19,166 nucleotides of DNA from positions 1-19,166 of the forward strand of contig DESQ01000040.1 of the NCBI GenBank assembly GCA_002361355.1. The letters run 5' to 3'. The stretch comes from Lachnospiraceae bacterium UBA3310 (GTDB lineage Bacteria > Bacillota > Clostridia > Lachnospirales > Lachnospiraceae). Both the position numbers and the translations under genes were made by a program. Shown here one piece after another: positions 6,390 to 14,553 of the stretch. Under the pieces are notes generated by a model, which saw only the letters and a program-made list of their open reading frames with translations, did no database searches and was not told where the DNA came from. Within the stretch, counting starts at the first letter, position 1, and every line of letters starts with the position of its first letter.

Positions 6390-8230
6390 GAAAGCAACGG
6401 ATTTAAGAACCGGGAAGGCGCTCCTTTCCCGGTTTTTTCTGTGTTGAAAAAAAGGAAAAGTCCGCTCTTAGCGCGCGTCATTGCCACATAGAACATCCGC
6501 CTCTCCTCCTCGACCTGCGCCTGTGTCTTCGATTGTTTCCATGGTATTTTTCCTTCATTGCACTCTGGCAGAAAGACCTTCTGAAACTCCAGTCCCTTTG
6601 AGGCATGGATGGTCATAAGCTGCACACCGTCCTTTTCTTTTACCGTTTCCTTTATTGTCTCCGTATATTCTCTCATATAGTCTTTCATGTCCTGCACCGA
6701 CAAAAACCTCTCGGAAAATTTCTCGAACTCTTCACACTCTTCGATCAGTTCCTGCGCTTTCTTTGAACCGTATTTTTCCCGCAGATATTTCTCATACCCG
6801 ATCACCTTTCGAATATAATGAATCTGCAAATGCACCCGTTTCCCGGAAAGATTGTCGATATCCCTGTAAAACCGTTTCACCTTCTCCTGTATGGCGGGCG
6901 TGTCTTTATAATACCCGATCAGCGCCTCTCTCTCCACCCGTTCTTCCGGCAGGCTGTCCCGTTTCATGTACCTGACAGGGCGGTTCATGACACGCAGAAA
7001 ATAACATCTTTCACAGGATCCCTGTGCCAGTGCCAGATAAGCGCAGATATCCTGAATCACAAAATGCGCGAAGCGGTTCTTCGGCCGCTCTTTCATCGTA
7101 AAAGGAATCCCTGCCTCCCGAAATACCTGCGCCCAGAGACCGCATTCCAGATTCGTCCGGCAGATCACAGCACATTCCGACAGACTGCCGTCTGCCTGTT
7201 CTTTTCTCAGCGCGCCAGTCAAGGCTTCTCTGAGTTTCTCCTCCGACCCGGCACTGCAAAGCATCAATCCTTCCCCGTCTTCATGCCGTGAAAAAATTTC
7301 CTTGGATATCCGGTTCTCATTCTCCGCAATCACTTTTCCCGCCGCCTGCACGATCTCTTTATGACATCTGAAATTCACGTCCAGAAGGATTTGTTTCGCA
7401 TCAGGAAAATCCGTTAAAAAGCGCTGCATACTGTGGGGATTCGCCCCACGGAAGCCATAAATGGACTGGTCGTCGTCCCCCACGATAAACAGATTGTTTT
7501 CCGGAGCCGAGAGAAGCCTTATGATCTCATACTGTATCGGGGAAATGTCCTGAAACTCATCCACCAGAATATAGCGAAACTGCGCCCGCCATTTCGCCAG
7601 ACATTCCTGATCTGCCTGTAAAAGCGCAAGGCATTCCGTCAGCAGATCGTCAAAATCAAATTTGGAATATTCTCTAAGCCAGCTCTGGTATTCCCCCAAC
7701 AAAAAGAGGAAATCCTCGCGCTTCATTTTCTGAATTTCTGCTGTCTTTTCCGCCTCTCCTGTCTTATACCCGCTTACAGCGGTCAATATTTCCTCAATGT
7801 CCTCCTCCTGCAAATAGAGAAACCTCTTGTACTGACGTATGATATCCCGTATCAGTTTTCTCTTTTCCGTCTCCGTGATCATGGTATATCCGCGATACTG
7901 CGCCGACTGTCTCAAGATATGATAAAATACTGCGTGAAAAGTGCCAAACCAAACAGGCAGGGCTTTCTGCCCCGTCAGGCGTTGAAACCGCTCCTGCATC
8001 TCCATGGCGGCCGCCTTTGTGAACGTGATGACAAGAATGTGGGCGGGATCTGCTCCCTGTGATGTGATGAGTCTGTAGATGCGTTGTGTGATAACGAAAG
8101 TTTTTCCACTGCCGGGCCCGGCTAAAACCATGGCCGGGCCGGCTGTATGGCCGATCGCTTCCTCCTGCCTTTTTGTGCAGGGAAGTTTAAGCCTGTTCAA
8201 GCTTTTCGATTCCCTTTCTGATCCTTGCAA
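6386..8230 (-). CDS. UvrD/PcrA-type ATP-dependent DNA helicase
   Basis: A superfamily 1A 3'-5' DNA helicase of about 614 residues, shorter than PcrA/UvrD (about 720-750) and lacking their C-terminal extension. Motifs in order: Q motif LPCTKRQEEAIG, Walker A AGPGSGKT (about 37-44), motif Ia VITFTKAAAMEM, motif II VDEFQD, motif III GDDDQSIYGFRGA, motif IV-region VNFRCHKEI, motif V TIHASKGLEFQKVFLP and motif VI EEERRMFYVAMTRAK. All catalytic motifs look intact. Likely roles are repair or removal of protein or RNA from DNA. The start is uncertain. TTG 8230 has AAAGGA about 8 nt upstream and is used here; TTG 8248 and TTG 8200 are alternatives, and no in-frame ATG fits. Any of these overlaps the gltX 3' end (stop at 8187), so it is the distal gene of the hydrogenase-gltX-helicase operon. 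Confidence 0.9.
   Translation of the reverse strand: MQGSERESKSLNRLKLPCTKRQEEAIGHTAGPAMVLAGPGSGKTFVITQRIYRLITSQGADPAHILVITFTKAAAMEMQERFQRLTGQKALPVWFGTFHAVFYHILRQSAQYRGYTMITETEKRKLIRDIIRQYKRFLYLQEEDIEEILTAVSGYKTGEAEKTAEIQKMKREDFLFLLGEYQSWLREYSKFDFDDLLTECLALLQADQECLAKWRAQFRYILVDEFQDISPIQYEIIRLLSAPENNLFIVGDDDQSIYGFRGANPHSMQRFLTDFPDAKQILLDVNFRCHKEIVQAAGKVIAENENRISKEIFSRHEDGEGLMLCSAGSEEKLREALTGALRKEQADGSLSECAVICRTNLECGLWAQVFREAGIPFTMKERPKNRFAHFVIQDICAYLALAQGSCERCYFLRVMNRPVRYMKRDSLPEERVEREALIGYYKDTPAIQEKVKRFYRDIDNLSGKRVHLQIHYIRKVIGYEKYLREKYGSKKAQELIEECEEFEKFSERFLSVQDMKDYMREYTETIKETVKEKDGVQLMTIHASKGLEFQKVFLPECNEGKIPWKQSKTQAQVEEERRMFYVAMTRAKSGLFLFFNTEKTGKGAPSRFLNPLLS
6408..6438 (+). terminator. Intrinsic terminator of the DUF1292 gene
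   Basis: AACCGGGAAGG pairs with CC-T-TTCCCGGTT (one bulged T) around a CGCT loop, and six T residues end at 6438. It lies inside the 3' coding end of the convergent helicase gene. On the minus strand no T-tract follows, so it acts mainly in the plus direction. Confidence 0.9.
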
Positions 8231-9644
8231 GGGATTCTTCCTTTCCAAGCACCTCCATGAGCTCCGTCGCCCCGCCCGGCGTCATCTGTTTGCCGGAAAC
8301 GGCAGTCCTCACAGGCCACATCACATATCCGTTTTTATATCCCTTCTCCTCCACATAAGCGGAAAGAAGCGCATAAAGCGCATCGTTTGTATAATCTTCC
8401 TGCGCCTCCAGACGCGGTAAAAGATCCTTCAGTACGGCGAGGGAAGTCTCCGCGTTCGTCTTCATTTTCTTGTGCGTGTACATCGCCACATCGTAATCGG
8501 GAAGGGCGTCAAAAAAATCCACGTGTTCCTTAATATCCGGGAAAATCTCAATTCTCGTCTTGACCATGGCGGCAATCTTTTTCAGATCATAATCCTTTTT
8601 CACCGCCTCTTTTAAATAAGGCTCGGCCATCTCATAAAACCGGTCAAAATCCATGGCTTTCAGATATTCCCCGTTCATCCATTTCAATTTCGTATAGTCG
8701 AACACCGCCGGAGATTTGGAGAGGTGATGGTAATCGAACCGCTTCACCAGTTCCTCCAGGGAAAAAATCTCCTCGTTATCCTCCGGGCTCCAGCCCAGAA
8801 GCGCCACAAAATTGACAACCGCCTCGGAAAGGAATCCCTGTTCAATCAGGTCTTCGTAAGACGAATGCCCGCTCCTCTTCGACAGCTTCTGATGGTTCTC
8901 GTCGGTGATCAGCGGACAATGCACATACTCCGGCACCTCCCATCCAAAGGCGTCGTAAAGACGATTATATTTCGGTGAAGAGGACAGGTACTCGTTACCG
9001 CGCACCACATGGGTAATTCCCATCAGATGGTCGTCCACCACATTTGCGAAATTATATGTGGGATAGCCATCCGACTTAATCAAAATCATGTCGTCCAGTT
9101 CCGCGTTGTCCACCGTGATATCCCCATAAATATCATCGTGGAAGGTGGTTGTCCCCTCTGTGGGATTGTTCTGGCGGATCACATAGGGCTTGCCCGCCGC
9201 CAGATTCGCCTCCACTTCCTCCTTGGACAGGTGCAGACAATGCTTGTCGTAAACGTTGATCTCCTTGCCTGCAACCGTCTGGGTCAGGGAAGCCAGCCTC
9301 TCCTTATCGCAAAAACAATAGTACGCCTCACCCTTATCAACCAACTCTTTGGCATACCGCATGTAAATACCCTGTTTCTGGCGGTCGCTCTGCACATAGG
9401 GGCCAACACCGCCGTCCTTATCCGGGCCTTCGTCGTGCACAAGCCCCGTATCTTTCAGGGTACGGTATATAATATCAACCGCTCCCTCCACATAGCGTTC
9501 CTGATCCGTATCCTCAATCCGCAGGATAAAATCCCCGCCCTCATGCTTTGTGATCAAATAGGCATACAGCGCCGTCCTTAAGTTTCCCACATGCATCCGT
9601 CCTGTGGGACTTGGCGCGTATCTGGTTCTGATTTTCTGACTCAT
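8187..9644 (-). CDS. gltX: Glutamate--tRNA ligase
   Basis: A 485-residue class I synthetase that charges tRNA-Glu, and possibly tRNA-Gln in organisms using the GatCAB amidotransferase. The N-terminus TRYAPSPTGRMHVGNLRTAL holds the HIGH-type motif HVGN (18-21), and KLSKRSG at 253-259 is the KMSKS equivalent. Cys110-x-Cys112 and Cys136-x-His138 match the zinc site spacing known in E. coli GluRS. The length is normal. The frame is open to ATG 9677, but the preceding residues encode a GAAGGACAGGAA ribosome site, so ATG 9644 is chosen. It begins 33 bp after the hydrogenase stop and overlaps the helicase gene at its 3' end, so it is the middle gene of one operon. No T-box leader was seen. Confidence 0.96.
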   Translation of the reverse strand: MSQKIRTRYAPSPTGRMHVGNLRTALYAYLITKHEGGDFILRIEDTDQERYVEGAVDIIYRTLKDTGLVHDEGPDKDGGVGPYVQSDRQKQGIYMRYAKELVDKGEAYYCFCDKERLASLTQTVAGKEINVYDKHCLHLSKEEVEANLAAGKPYVIRQNNPTEGTTTFHDDIYGDITVDNAELDDMILIKSDGYPTYNFANVVDDHLMGITHVVRGNEYLSSSPKYNRLYDAFGWEVPEYVHCPLITDENHQKLSKRSGHSSYEDLIEQGFLSEAVVNFVALLGWSPEDNEEIFSLEELVKRFDYHHLSKSPAVFDYTKLKWMNGEYLKAMDFDRFYEMAEPYLKEAVKKDYDLKKIAAMVKTRIEIFPDIKEHVDFFDALPDYDVAMYTHKKMKTNAETSLAVLKDLLPRLEAQEDYTNDALYALLSAYVEEKGYKNGYVMWPVRTAVSGKQMTPGGATELMEVLGKEESLARIRKGIEKLEQA

Positions 9645-9677
9645 TTCCTGTCCTTCTCCTTCAAAACATTCTTCCAT

Positions 9678-11183
9678 TTATTTCGTTTCATCCGCAGGCG
9701 CATTGTATGACCTGTCGGGAATCCTGCTTGACGCCGCCTCCTTGAAGGCCGCAACCGCTTTTGCCGCCGCGGGAATGGCAATATTGGTGCCCGCACCCGC
9801 CACACAGCCACCGGGACATGCCATGCCTTCGATCAGGCAGCCGTTTTTTTTGCCTGCCTTGGCAAGCATCAGCATTTTCTTACACTCGGACAGACTTTCC
9901 GCGTGCTCGATGTGCACCTCTACATCCGGATAATACTCTTTCACACACTCCTCAATGGCGTTTGCCACGCCGCCCGCCACGCCATAGCCTCTGCCCGCGC
10001 CTGTCGCTCCATTCATCTCATCCAAGGCCTGTATTTCCTTTAACAAAATACCTCTGGCCTCAAAAATGCCCGTTAGTTCCTCAAAGGTAATGACAAAGTC
10101 TACGTCGGAGCGGATCGTCCGTCTGGACGCCTCCAGTTTCTTGGAAGCGCAGGGGCCGATAAATACCACCTTGGCATCCGGGTGTTCCTGTTTTATAATT
10201 CTCGCCGTTGCCACCATAGGCGTCAATGCATTCGATATCTTGTCAATGGTCTCCGGGAAAAATTTCTTCGCAAGCACCGACCATGACGGACAGCAGGAAG
10301 TTAAGCTGAAAGGCAGCTTTCCTGTCGCCACCTCCGTAGCATAGTGCTCCGCTTCGGCTAATGCTCCCAAATCCGCACCCATAGCCGTCTCATACACATC
10401 GTAAAAGCCCAGTTCTTTAAGCGCTGTCTTTAACATGTCCGGCGTCACATCAGGCCCGAACTGTCCGGCAAAAGCAGGCGCCACCTGCGCGATAATCTGC
10501 TCTCCCGTCTGCAGGGCACGGATTAACTGAAAAATCTGCGACTTATCCGCAATCGCACCGAAAGGACAATTCACCATACACTGTCCGCAGGAAACGCACA
10601 GGTCGTTGTCAATCACCGCACGCCCCTTCTCGTCATTTTTGATCGCATTCACGCCGCAGGCGCCCGCGCAGGGTCTCACCTGATGGGCAATGGCGTCGTA
10701 AGGACATACCGATTTACATTTTCCGCACCGGATGCATTTCTCCGGATCAATCACCGACTTTCCGTTGACCATGGAAATCGCATCCCTGGGGCAAACCTCC
10801 CTGCACGGATGCGCCACGCAGCCCATACAGCGGTTGGTCACATAATAGCTGTTCTCCGGACAGGCATTGCACGCCGAGGGAATCACCTGCATCAGAGGCG
10901 GCTCGTAATATTTCTCGGAAATATTGCTCTCCTCAAGTCCCTGCGTCAAGTGCACAGGCACGTTTTCCGGCCGCAGGGAAAGTCCCATTGCCAGGCGGAT
11001 CCTTTCACGCACGATGGCACGGTCTCTGTATATACTCTCATACTCCGACTCGTCGTAATCTACAATTTTGTAGGGCAGCGCCTCGATATCATCCTTCAAA
11101 TTTTCGGAATGGTAAGCCAAATGCGCTACCTCTTTGAAAATACGTCGTCTGTTCTTGCGTACCTGTGTGTCAATCCCTCTCAT
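9678..11183 (-). CDS. [FeFe] hydrogenase, group B-like, with ferredoxin-type domains
   Basis: A 501-residue iron-sulfur protein. An N-terminal region of about 100 residues precedes Cys-rich ferredoxin-type segments: CNACP/RCMGCVAHPCREVCP (105-131), CIRCGKCKSVCP (150-161) and CVSCGQCMVNCP (196-207). The H-cluster motifs follow: P1 TSCCPSW (295-301), P2 GPCASKKLE (343-351; GPC rather than the MPC of classical HydA) and P3 EGMACPGGCVAGAG (452-465). Cys297, Cys345, Cys456 and Cys460 are the expected cluster ligands. GPC and the altered P3 tail fit the monomeric group B hydrogenases of Clostridia, whose physiological role (H2 production, uptake or sensing) is not well defined. ATG 11183 is chosen: GGAG lies 5 nt upstream, and the longer frame starts only at TTG 11198. 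A strong promoter lies at 11233-11261. HydEFG maturases are not in this window. Confidence 0.92.
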   Translation of the reverse strand: MRGIDTQVRKNRRRIFKEVAHLAYHSENLKDDIEALPYKIVDYDESEYESIYRDRAIVRERIRLAMGLSLRPENVPVHLTQGLEESNISEKYYEPPLMQVIPSACNACPENSYYVTNRCMGCVAHPCREVCPRDAISMVNGKSVIDPEKCIRCGKCKSVCPYDAIAHQVRPCAGACGVNAIKNDEKGRAVIDNDLCVSCGQCMVNCPFGAIADKSQIFQLIRALQTGEQIIAQVAPAFAGQFGPDVTPDMLKTALKELGFYDVYETAMGADLGALAEAEHYATEVATGKLPFSLTSCCPSWSVLAKKFFPETIDKISNALTPMVATARIIKQEHPDAKVVFIGPCASKKLEASRRTIRSDVDFVITFEELTGIFEARGILLKEIQALDEMNGATGAGRGYGVAGGVANAIEECVKEYYPDVEVHIEHAESLSECKKMLMLAKAGKKNGCLIEGMACPGGCVAGAGTNIAIPAAAKAVAAFKEAASSRIPDRSYNAPADETK

Positions 11184-11232
11184 AACTTCTCCATTCAAAA
11201 CTTGAAATGCCGCTTTTTTTTCTATTGTGGCT

Positions 11233-11261
11233 ATTATATTTCAAAGTCACCCGGAAGTCAA
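11233..11261 (-). promoter_or_regulatory. Sigma-A promoter of the hydrogenase-gltX-helicase operon
   Basis: On the minus strand TTGACT (11261-11256), 17 bp, then a perfect TATAAT (11238-11233). It begins just after the stop of the upstream permease gene (11273), so that gene and the hydrogenase operon are separate units. The leader is about 45 nt and contains an A8 run. Confidence 0.85.
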
Positions 11262-11272
11262 TCACTCTATGG

Positions 11273-13396
11273 CTAACGGCGGCGTCTCCGAAGCCAGATC
11301 ACAAGTCCTGCTATCAATATAGTAAAAGGAATCACAATCACACACAAAACAGCCGCAATGTAAGCAGTCTGCGCACGGAAAGTTAAATTCTGCATGGAAA
11401 GACTCTTGACCGGAATCGTCACGGAGGACTCACGCCCTGCCAGGCTGCTTACCATATTGGCAAAAAGCTTTACATTGTTGCCCGGCGCCGCCTCATCCGC
11501 AAGACTCGTAAAAAGGCTTTCTCCTCCCACCACAAACGCGTGGGAAATATTACCATCCTCCGTGCTCTTCTCCACCTCCACACTGATTGCAAAAGGGCCG
11601 TCAATATCGTTTTCTCCCTTGCTGTAATCGTCAGCATCTGTAAGATCTGTCTTGGAAAAGGCACTGTTGCTTGTCGTTAAAAGCGGCGTGTAGAGCACAT
11701 CCTCCTGCATCTCATCATAGGAAAGCCCTTTGGAAAAGGGGGCAAAAACCAAACTTTCCGACAGAGACTCCGTCACCTCGGAAGCCTCAATATTGGGGAA
11801 CAGATAGTAGGGGTTCTGGTAATAAAAGCTGCGATCCTGTTCCACAATCGTCCCCTCTATCTCCGTTATTCCGTAAAATGCCAGAATACTCTGGAAGTTC
11901 GTCATTTCCCCCTCCGTCAGGGTGGAGACAATCAGCGCGCTGCCGCCCTTTTGCAGGTAGGAAATCACTTTCTTTGCATCCTCCTTCGAATAGTCACTGG
12001 TTGGTGCGTTTAAGATAATCCCCTGCGCATTCTCAGGAATCTCATCCACCGAGTAGAGCATGAGCTGTTCGCAGGATACATTTTCCTTCTCTATGGCGCT
12101 CACAAATTTTTCTTCCAGTTCCAGTTCCCCGTGTCCGCCCACCGTATACAATACCGGCATATCTTCCGTCGTCACATAGGCGATGGCGGAGACGATCTGT
12201 CCCTCCCCGTCGTAGCCTGTGGTCTGATAGCTGTAGGAGGCATAGTCCATCTCATAGGTATAAATATCCTCATAACTCACTACCCTGCTTCTCTTTTCTC
12301 CCTCCACAATCAGACTGTTTGACACGGGCGGTTCCTGCGTATAGTTCTGATAAAAATTAGGATTTTTCGTCGGACTGACATGCGTAACCTTCACATGGCC
12401 GGACTGATCTTTCATCCGCTCCAGCGTTTTCTCCAGATCCGCATCCCCCGCTCCCTCATCCGCCAGCACATAGATCGTGACATCCTCGGATAATCCCGCG
12501 AGAAAGGTTTTCGTCTCCTCCGTGAGCGCATAGAGCCTGTTCTCCGTCAGATCAAAGGAAGAATACTGCTCCGGCACATAATTGAAACCCAAATTAACCG
12601 CCACTGCCAAAACAATCGCCACTATAATTCCCGAAACGCTGTATGCACCCAGTTTCATTCCACCACCGGAAACACTGTACCGGCGTTTTTGAATCACCTG
12701 CGTCGTACAAAAAAGCGCAAGCATTATAGCCGTCAGATAGTAAACCACTGCCTCCAGTTCCAGATAGCCTGAGGAGAGCGTGTCAAACCTCCCAACCATA
12801 TCAAAACAGGACAGGATGCGCGCAATCACCGTCGTGACCGCGGACGTTCCCGTGGAAGTGAGCAGATTTACTATGCCCGGCATGATATAGCCCAGAAACA
12901 GAACGCCGAAGGAAAGTACCGCCGCAATCACAACGCTCTCCGTCAGAGACGAAAGGAAAAGCCCCACCGCAAGCGCCAAACCGCCATACAGGAAAAATCC
13001 CAAAAGAGAGGAATAGGAAACACGCATCTGAAATGCTCCCCCCTGCATCAAAAAGAAGGGCAGCCCACCCATAAACGCTGTCGGCAGAGCAAGTACCGTC
13101 ACCAGCGCCAGATACTTTCCAAGCACAATCTTTCCCACGGAGACAGGCGCCGTCAAAATAAGCTGATCCGTCTTATTTTTCCGCTCCTCGGAAAGCACCC
13201 GCATGGTGAGAATGGGAATCGTCACAATAAAGGTAAAAGCGATGCTCTGCAATACATAGGATATGGTCGGATAACCAATCAGCATATTATAGACAATAAA
13301 ATAAAGTCCCATCACAAAAAGGTTAACCGCCACAAAAAGCCATCCCGTGAAGGAGCAGAAATAGGATCTCAATTCTCTCTTATAAATTGCTTTCAT
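11273..13396 (-). CDS. ABC-2 type permease fused to a GldG-like domain
   Basis: A 707-residue membrane protein. Residues 1-240 are an ABC-2 type permease with about six hydrophobic segments, starting MKAIYKRELRSYFCSFTGW and including the TMRVLSEERKNKTDQL loop typical of this class. A further membrane segment (about 248-268) leads into a large extracytoplasmic domain (about 270-670) that resembles the GldG/ABC_transp_aux family: DLTENRLYALTEETKTFLAGL, YVLADEG, VLYTVGGHGE and a GGSALIVST strand. A last helix near 680-703 ends in Arg residues. In Flavobacterium GldF (permease) and GldG (auxiliary) are separate and act with GldA; here both parts are one chain. The exported substrate is unknown. 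ATG 13396 has GGAGGAG just upstream and overlaps the ATPase gene by 17 bp, so the two are translationally coupled. Confidence 0.87.
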   Translation of the reverse strand: MKAIYKRELRSYFCSFTGWLFVAVNLFVMGLYFIVYNMLIGYPTISYVLQSIAFTFIVTIPILTMRVLSEERKNKTDQLILTAPVSVGKIVLGKYLALVTVLALPTAFMGGLPFFLMQGGAFQMRVSYSSLLGFFLYGGLALAVGLFLSSLTESVVIAAVLSFGVLFLGYIMPGIVNLLTSTGTSAVTTVIARILSCFDMVGRFDTLSSGYLELEAVVYYLTAIMLALFCTTQVIQKRRYSVSGGGMKLGAYSVSGIIVAIVLAVAVNLGFNYVPEQYSSFDLTENRLYALTEETKTFLAGLSEDVTIYVLADEGAGDADLEKTLERMKDQSGHVKVTHVSPTKNPNFYQNYTQEPPVSNSLIVEGEKRSRVVSYEDIYTYEMDYASYSYQTTGYDGEGQIVSAIAYVTTEDMPVLYTVGGHGELELEEKFVSAIEKENVSCEQLMLYSVDEIPENAQGIILNAPTSDYSKEDAKKVISYLQKGGSALIVSTLTEGEMTNFQSILAFYGITEIEGTIVEQDRSFYYQNPYYLFPNIEASEVTESLSESLVFAPFSKGLSYDEMQEDVLYTPLLTTSNSAFSKTDLTDADDYSKGENDIDGPFAISVEVEKSTEDGNISHAFVVGGESLFTSLADEAAPGNNVKLFANMVSSLAGRESSVTIPVKSLSMQNLTFRAQTAYIAAVLCVIVIPFTILIAGLVIWLRRRRR

Positions 13397-14399
13397 CTGT
13401 CTCCTCCTCTCCCGCGTCTGTTTCCTCTCCCGCGTCTATTTCCTCTTCCTCGTCCGTTTCTTCCTCTTCCGATTCCGTCAGTTCAAGGAAAATATCTTCA
13501 AGCGATTTCTCTGACCGGCTCATGGACAGGACAGGCACTCCCGCCCCTGACAACGCAACAGATAGTTCTTTGCGGATATCCGCGTCTTCCTTTGTGGAAA
13601 TCCGGATCAAAATACTGCCTTCCTCCCCGCCATCCCCGAAGGAAAACTCCGCAATCTCTTCCATCTGTTCCAATATACCGCGAACCTGTTCCTCTTCTCC
13701 AAGCACCGTCACGATAAGCTGTGCCGTTCCCTGCATCATCTTCTGCAGCTCATCGGGGGAACCGCTGGCCGCGAGCTTACCTCTGGAAATAATCATAATA
13801 TGATCGCAGACTGCGCTGATTTCCGAAAGGATATGGGAACTCAAAATCACCGTATGCTCTCCCGCAAGCCCTTTGATCAAATCGCGCATCTCGATGATCT
13901 GCTTGGGATCCAGACCGACCATCGGCTCATCCAGAATCAAAACCTCCGGATCTCCCACAAGAGCCTGCGCAAGGCCGACCCTCTGTCTGTAGCCCTTGGA
14001 AAGGTTTTTTATCAGACGGTTTTCCATCTCCGTCAGATCCAGCCTTTCCATCAACTCATAAACCCGTTCTTTTCTCCCCGCTTTCGGTATTTTTTTCAAT
14101 TCCGCCGCAAACAGCAGGAACTCCCGCACCGTCATGTCCGGATAAAGAGGCGGCACCTCCGGCAGATAACCGATACACGCTTTTGCCTTAAGGGGCTCTT
14201 TTAAAATGTCATGTCCATCGATCACAACCGATCCGCCGTCCGCCGCAATATAGCCCGTCATCACATTCATCGTCGTCGTCTTACCCGCGCCGTTGGGCCC
14301 AAGAAAGCCATATATTTTCCCCTGTTCCACGGTAAACGTCAGATCGTCTACCGCCACATGGCCCCCATATCGTTTGACTAAATTTTCCACCTGTATCAA
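13380..14399 (-). CDS. ABC transporter ATP-binding protein (GldA/CcmA-like)
   Basis: A 339-residue ATPase of the ABC-2 exporter class. Walker A GPNGAGKT is at 34-41, the signature LSKGYRQRVG near 133, Walker B VLILDEP near 155, and a switch His in VILSSHILSE. The core ends near residue 305. The C-terminus is an unusual run dominated by Glu/Asp/Thr with an AGEETD unit repeated, about 30 residues long. It couples ATP hydrolysis to the permease/GldG fusion encoded immediately downstream. The start is TTG 14399, since GGGAGG lies 8 nt upstream; the two ATGs in between are out of frame and run into a stop. No confident promoter was found in the 154-bp gap after the kinase gene, so it could have its own unrecognised promoter or be read from the kinase transcript. 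Confidence 0.93.
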   Translation of the reverse strand: MIQVENLVKRYGGHVAVDDLTFTVEQGKIYGFLGPNGAGKTTTMNVMTGYIAADGGSVVIDGHDILKEPLKAKACIGYLPEVPPLYPDMTVREFLLFAAELKKIPKAGRKERVYELMERLDLTEMENRLIKNLSKGYRQRVGLAQALVGDPEVLILDEPMVGLDPKQIIEMRDLIKGLAGEHTVILSSHILSEISAVCDHIMIISRGKLAASGSPDELQKMMQGTAQLIVTVLGEEEQVRGILEQMEEIAEFSFGDGGEEGSILIRISTKEDADIRKELSVALSGAGVPVLSMSRSEKSLEDIFLELTESEEEETDEEEEIDAGEETDAGEEETDESNL

Positions 14400-14526
14400 A
14401 GCATCATCCTCCCTTTTTATTGCATAACTGCGTAAAACTTAAAGCTTTAGAAGCTGTTCTCACACTAATATACTGGCAAAATGTGTCTCTATTCGTATCA
14501 AATTGTGAATATTCTGTGTCCTGTTT

Positions 14527-14550
14527 TTTTGTTTTTTCCCAAAAACAAAA
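14527..14550. repeat. AT-only inverted repeat after the kinase gene
   Basis: TTTTGTTTTT (14527-14536) and AAAAACAAAA (14541-14550) are perfect inverted copies with a TCCC spacer, beginning 4 bp past the kinase stop. The stem contains only one G-C pair per arm, so its strength as a terminator is doubtful. The rest of the 154-bp gap to the ABC ATPase holds only the TTG start's ribosome site and no clear promoter. Confidence 0.35.
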
Positions 14551-14553
14551 TTG

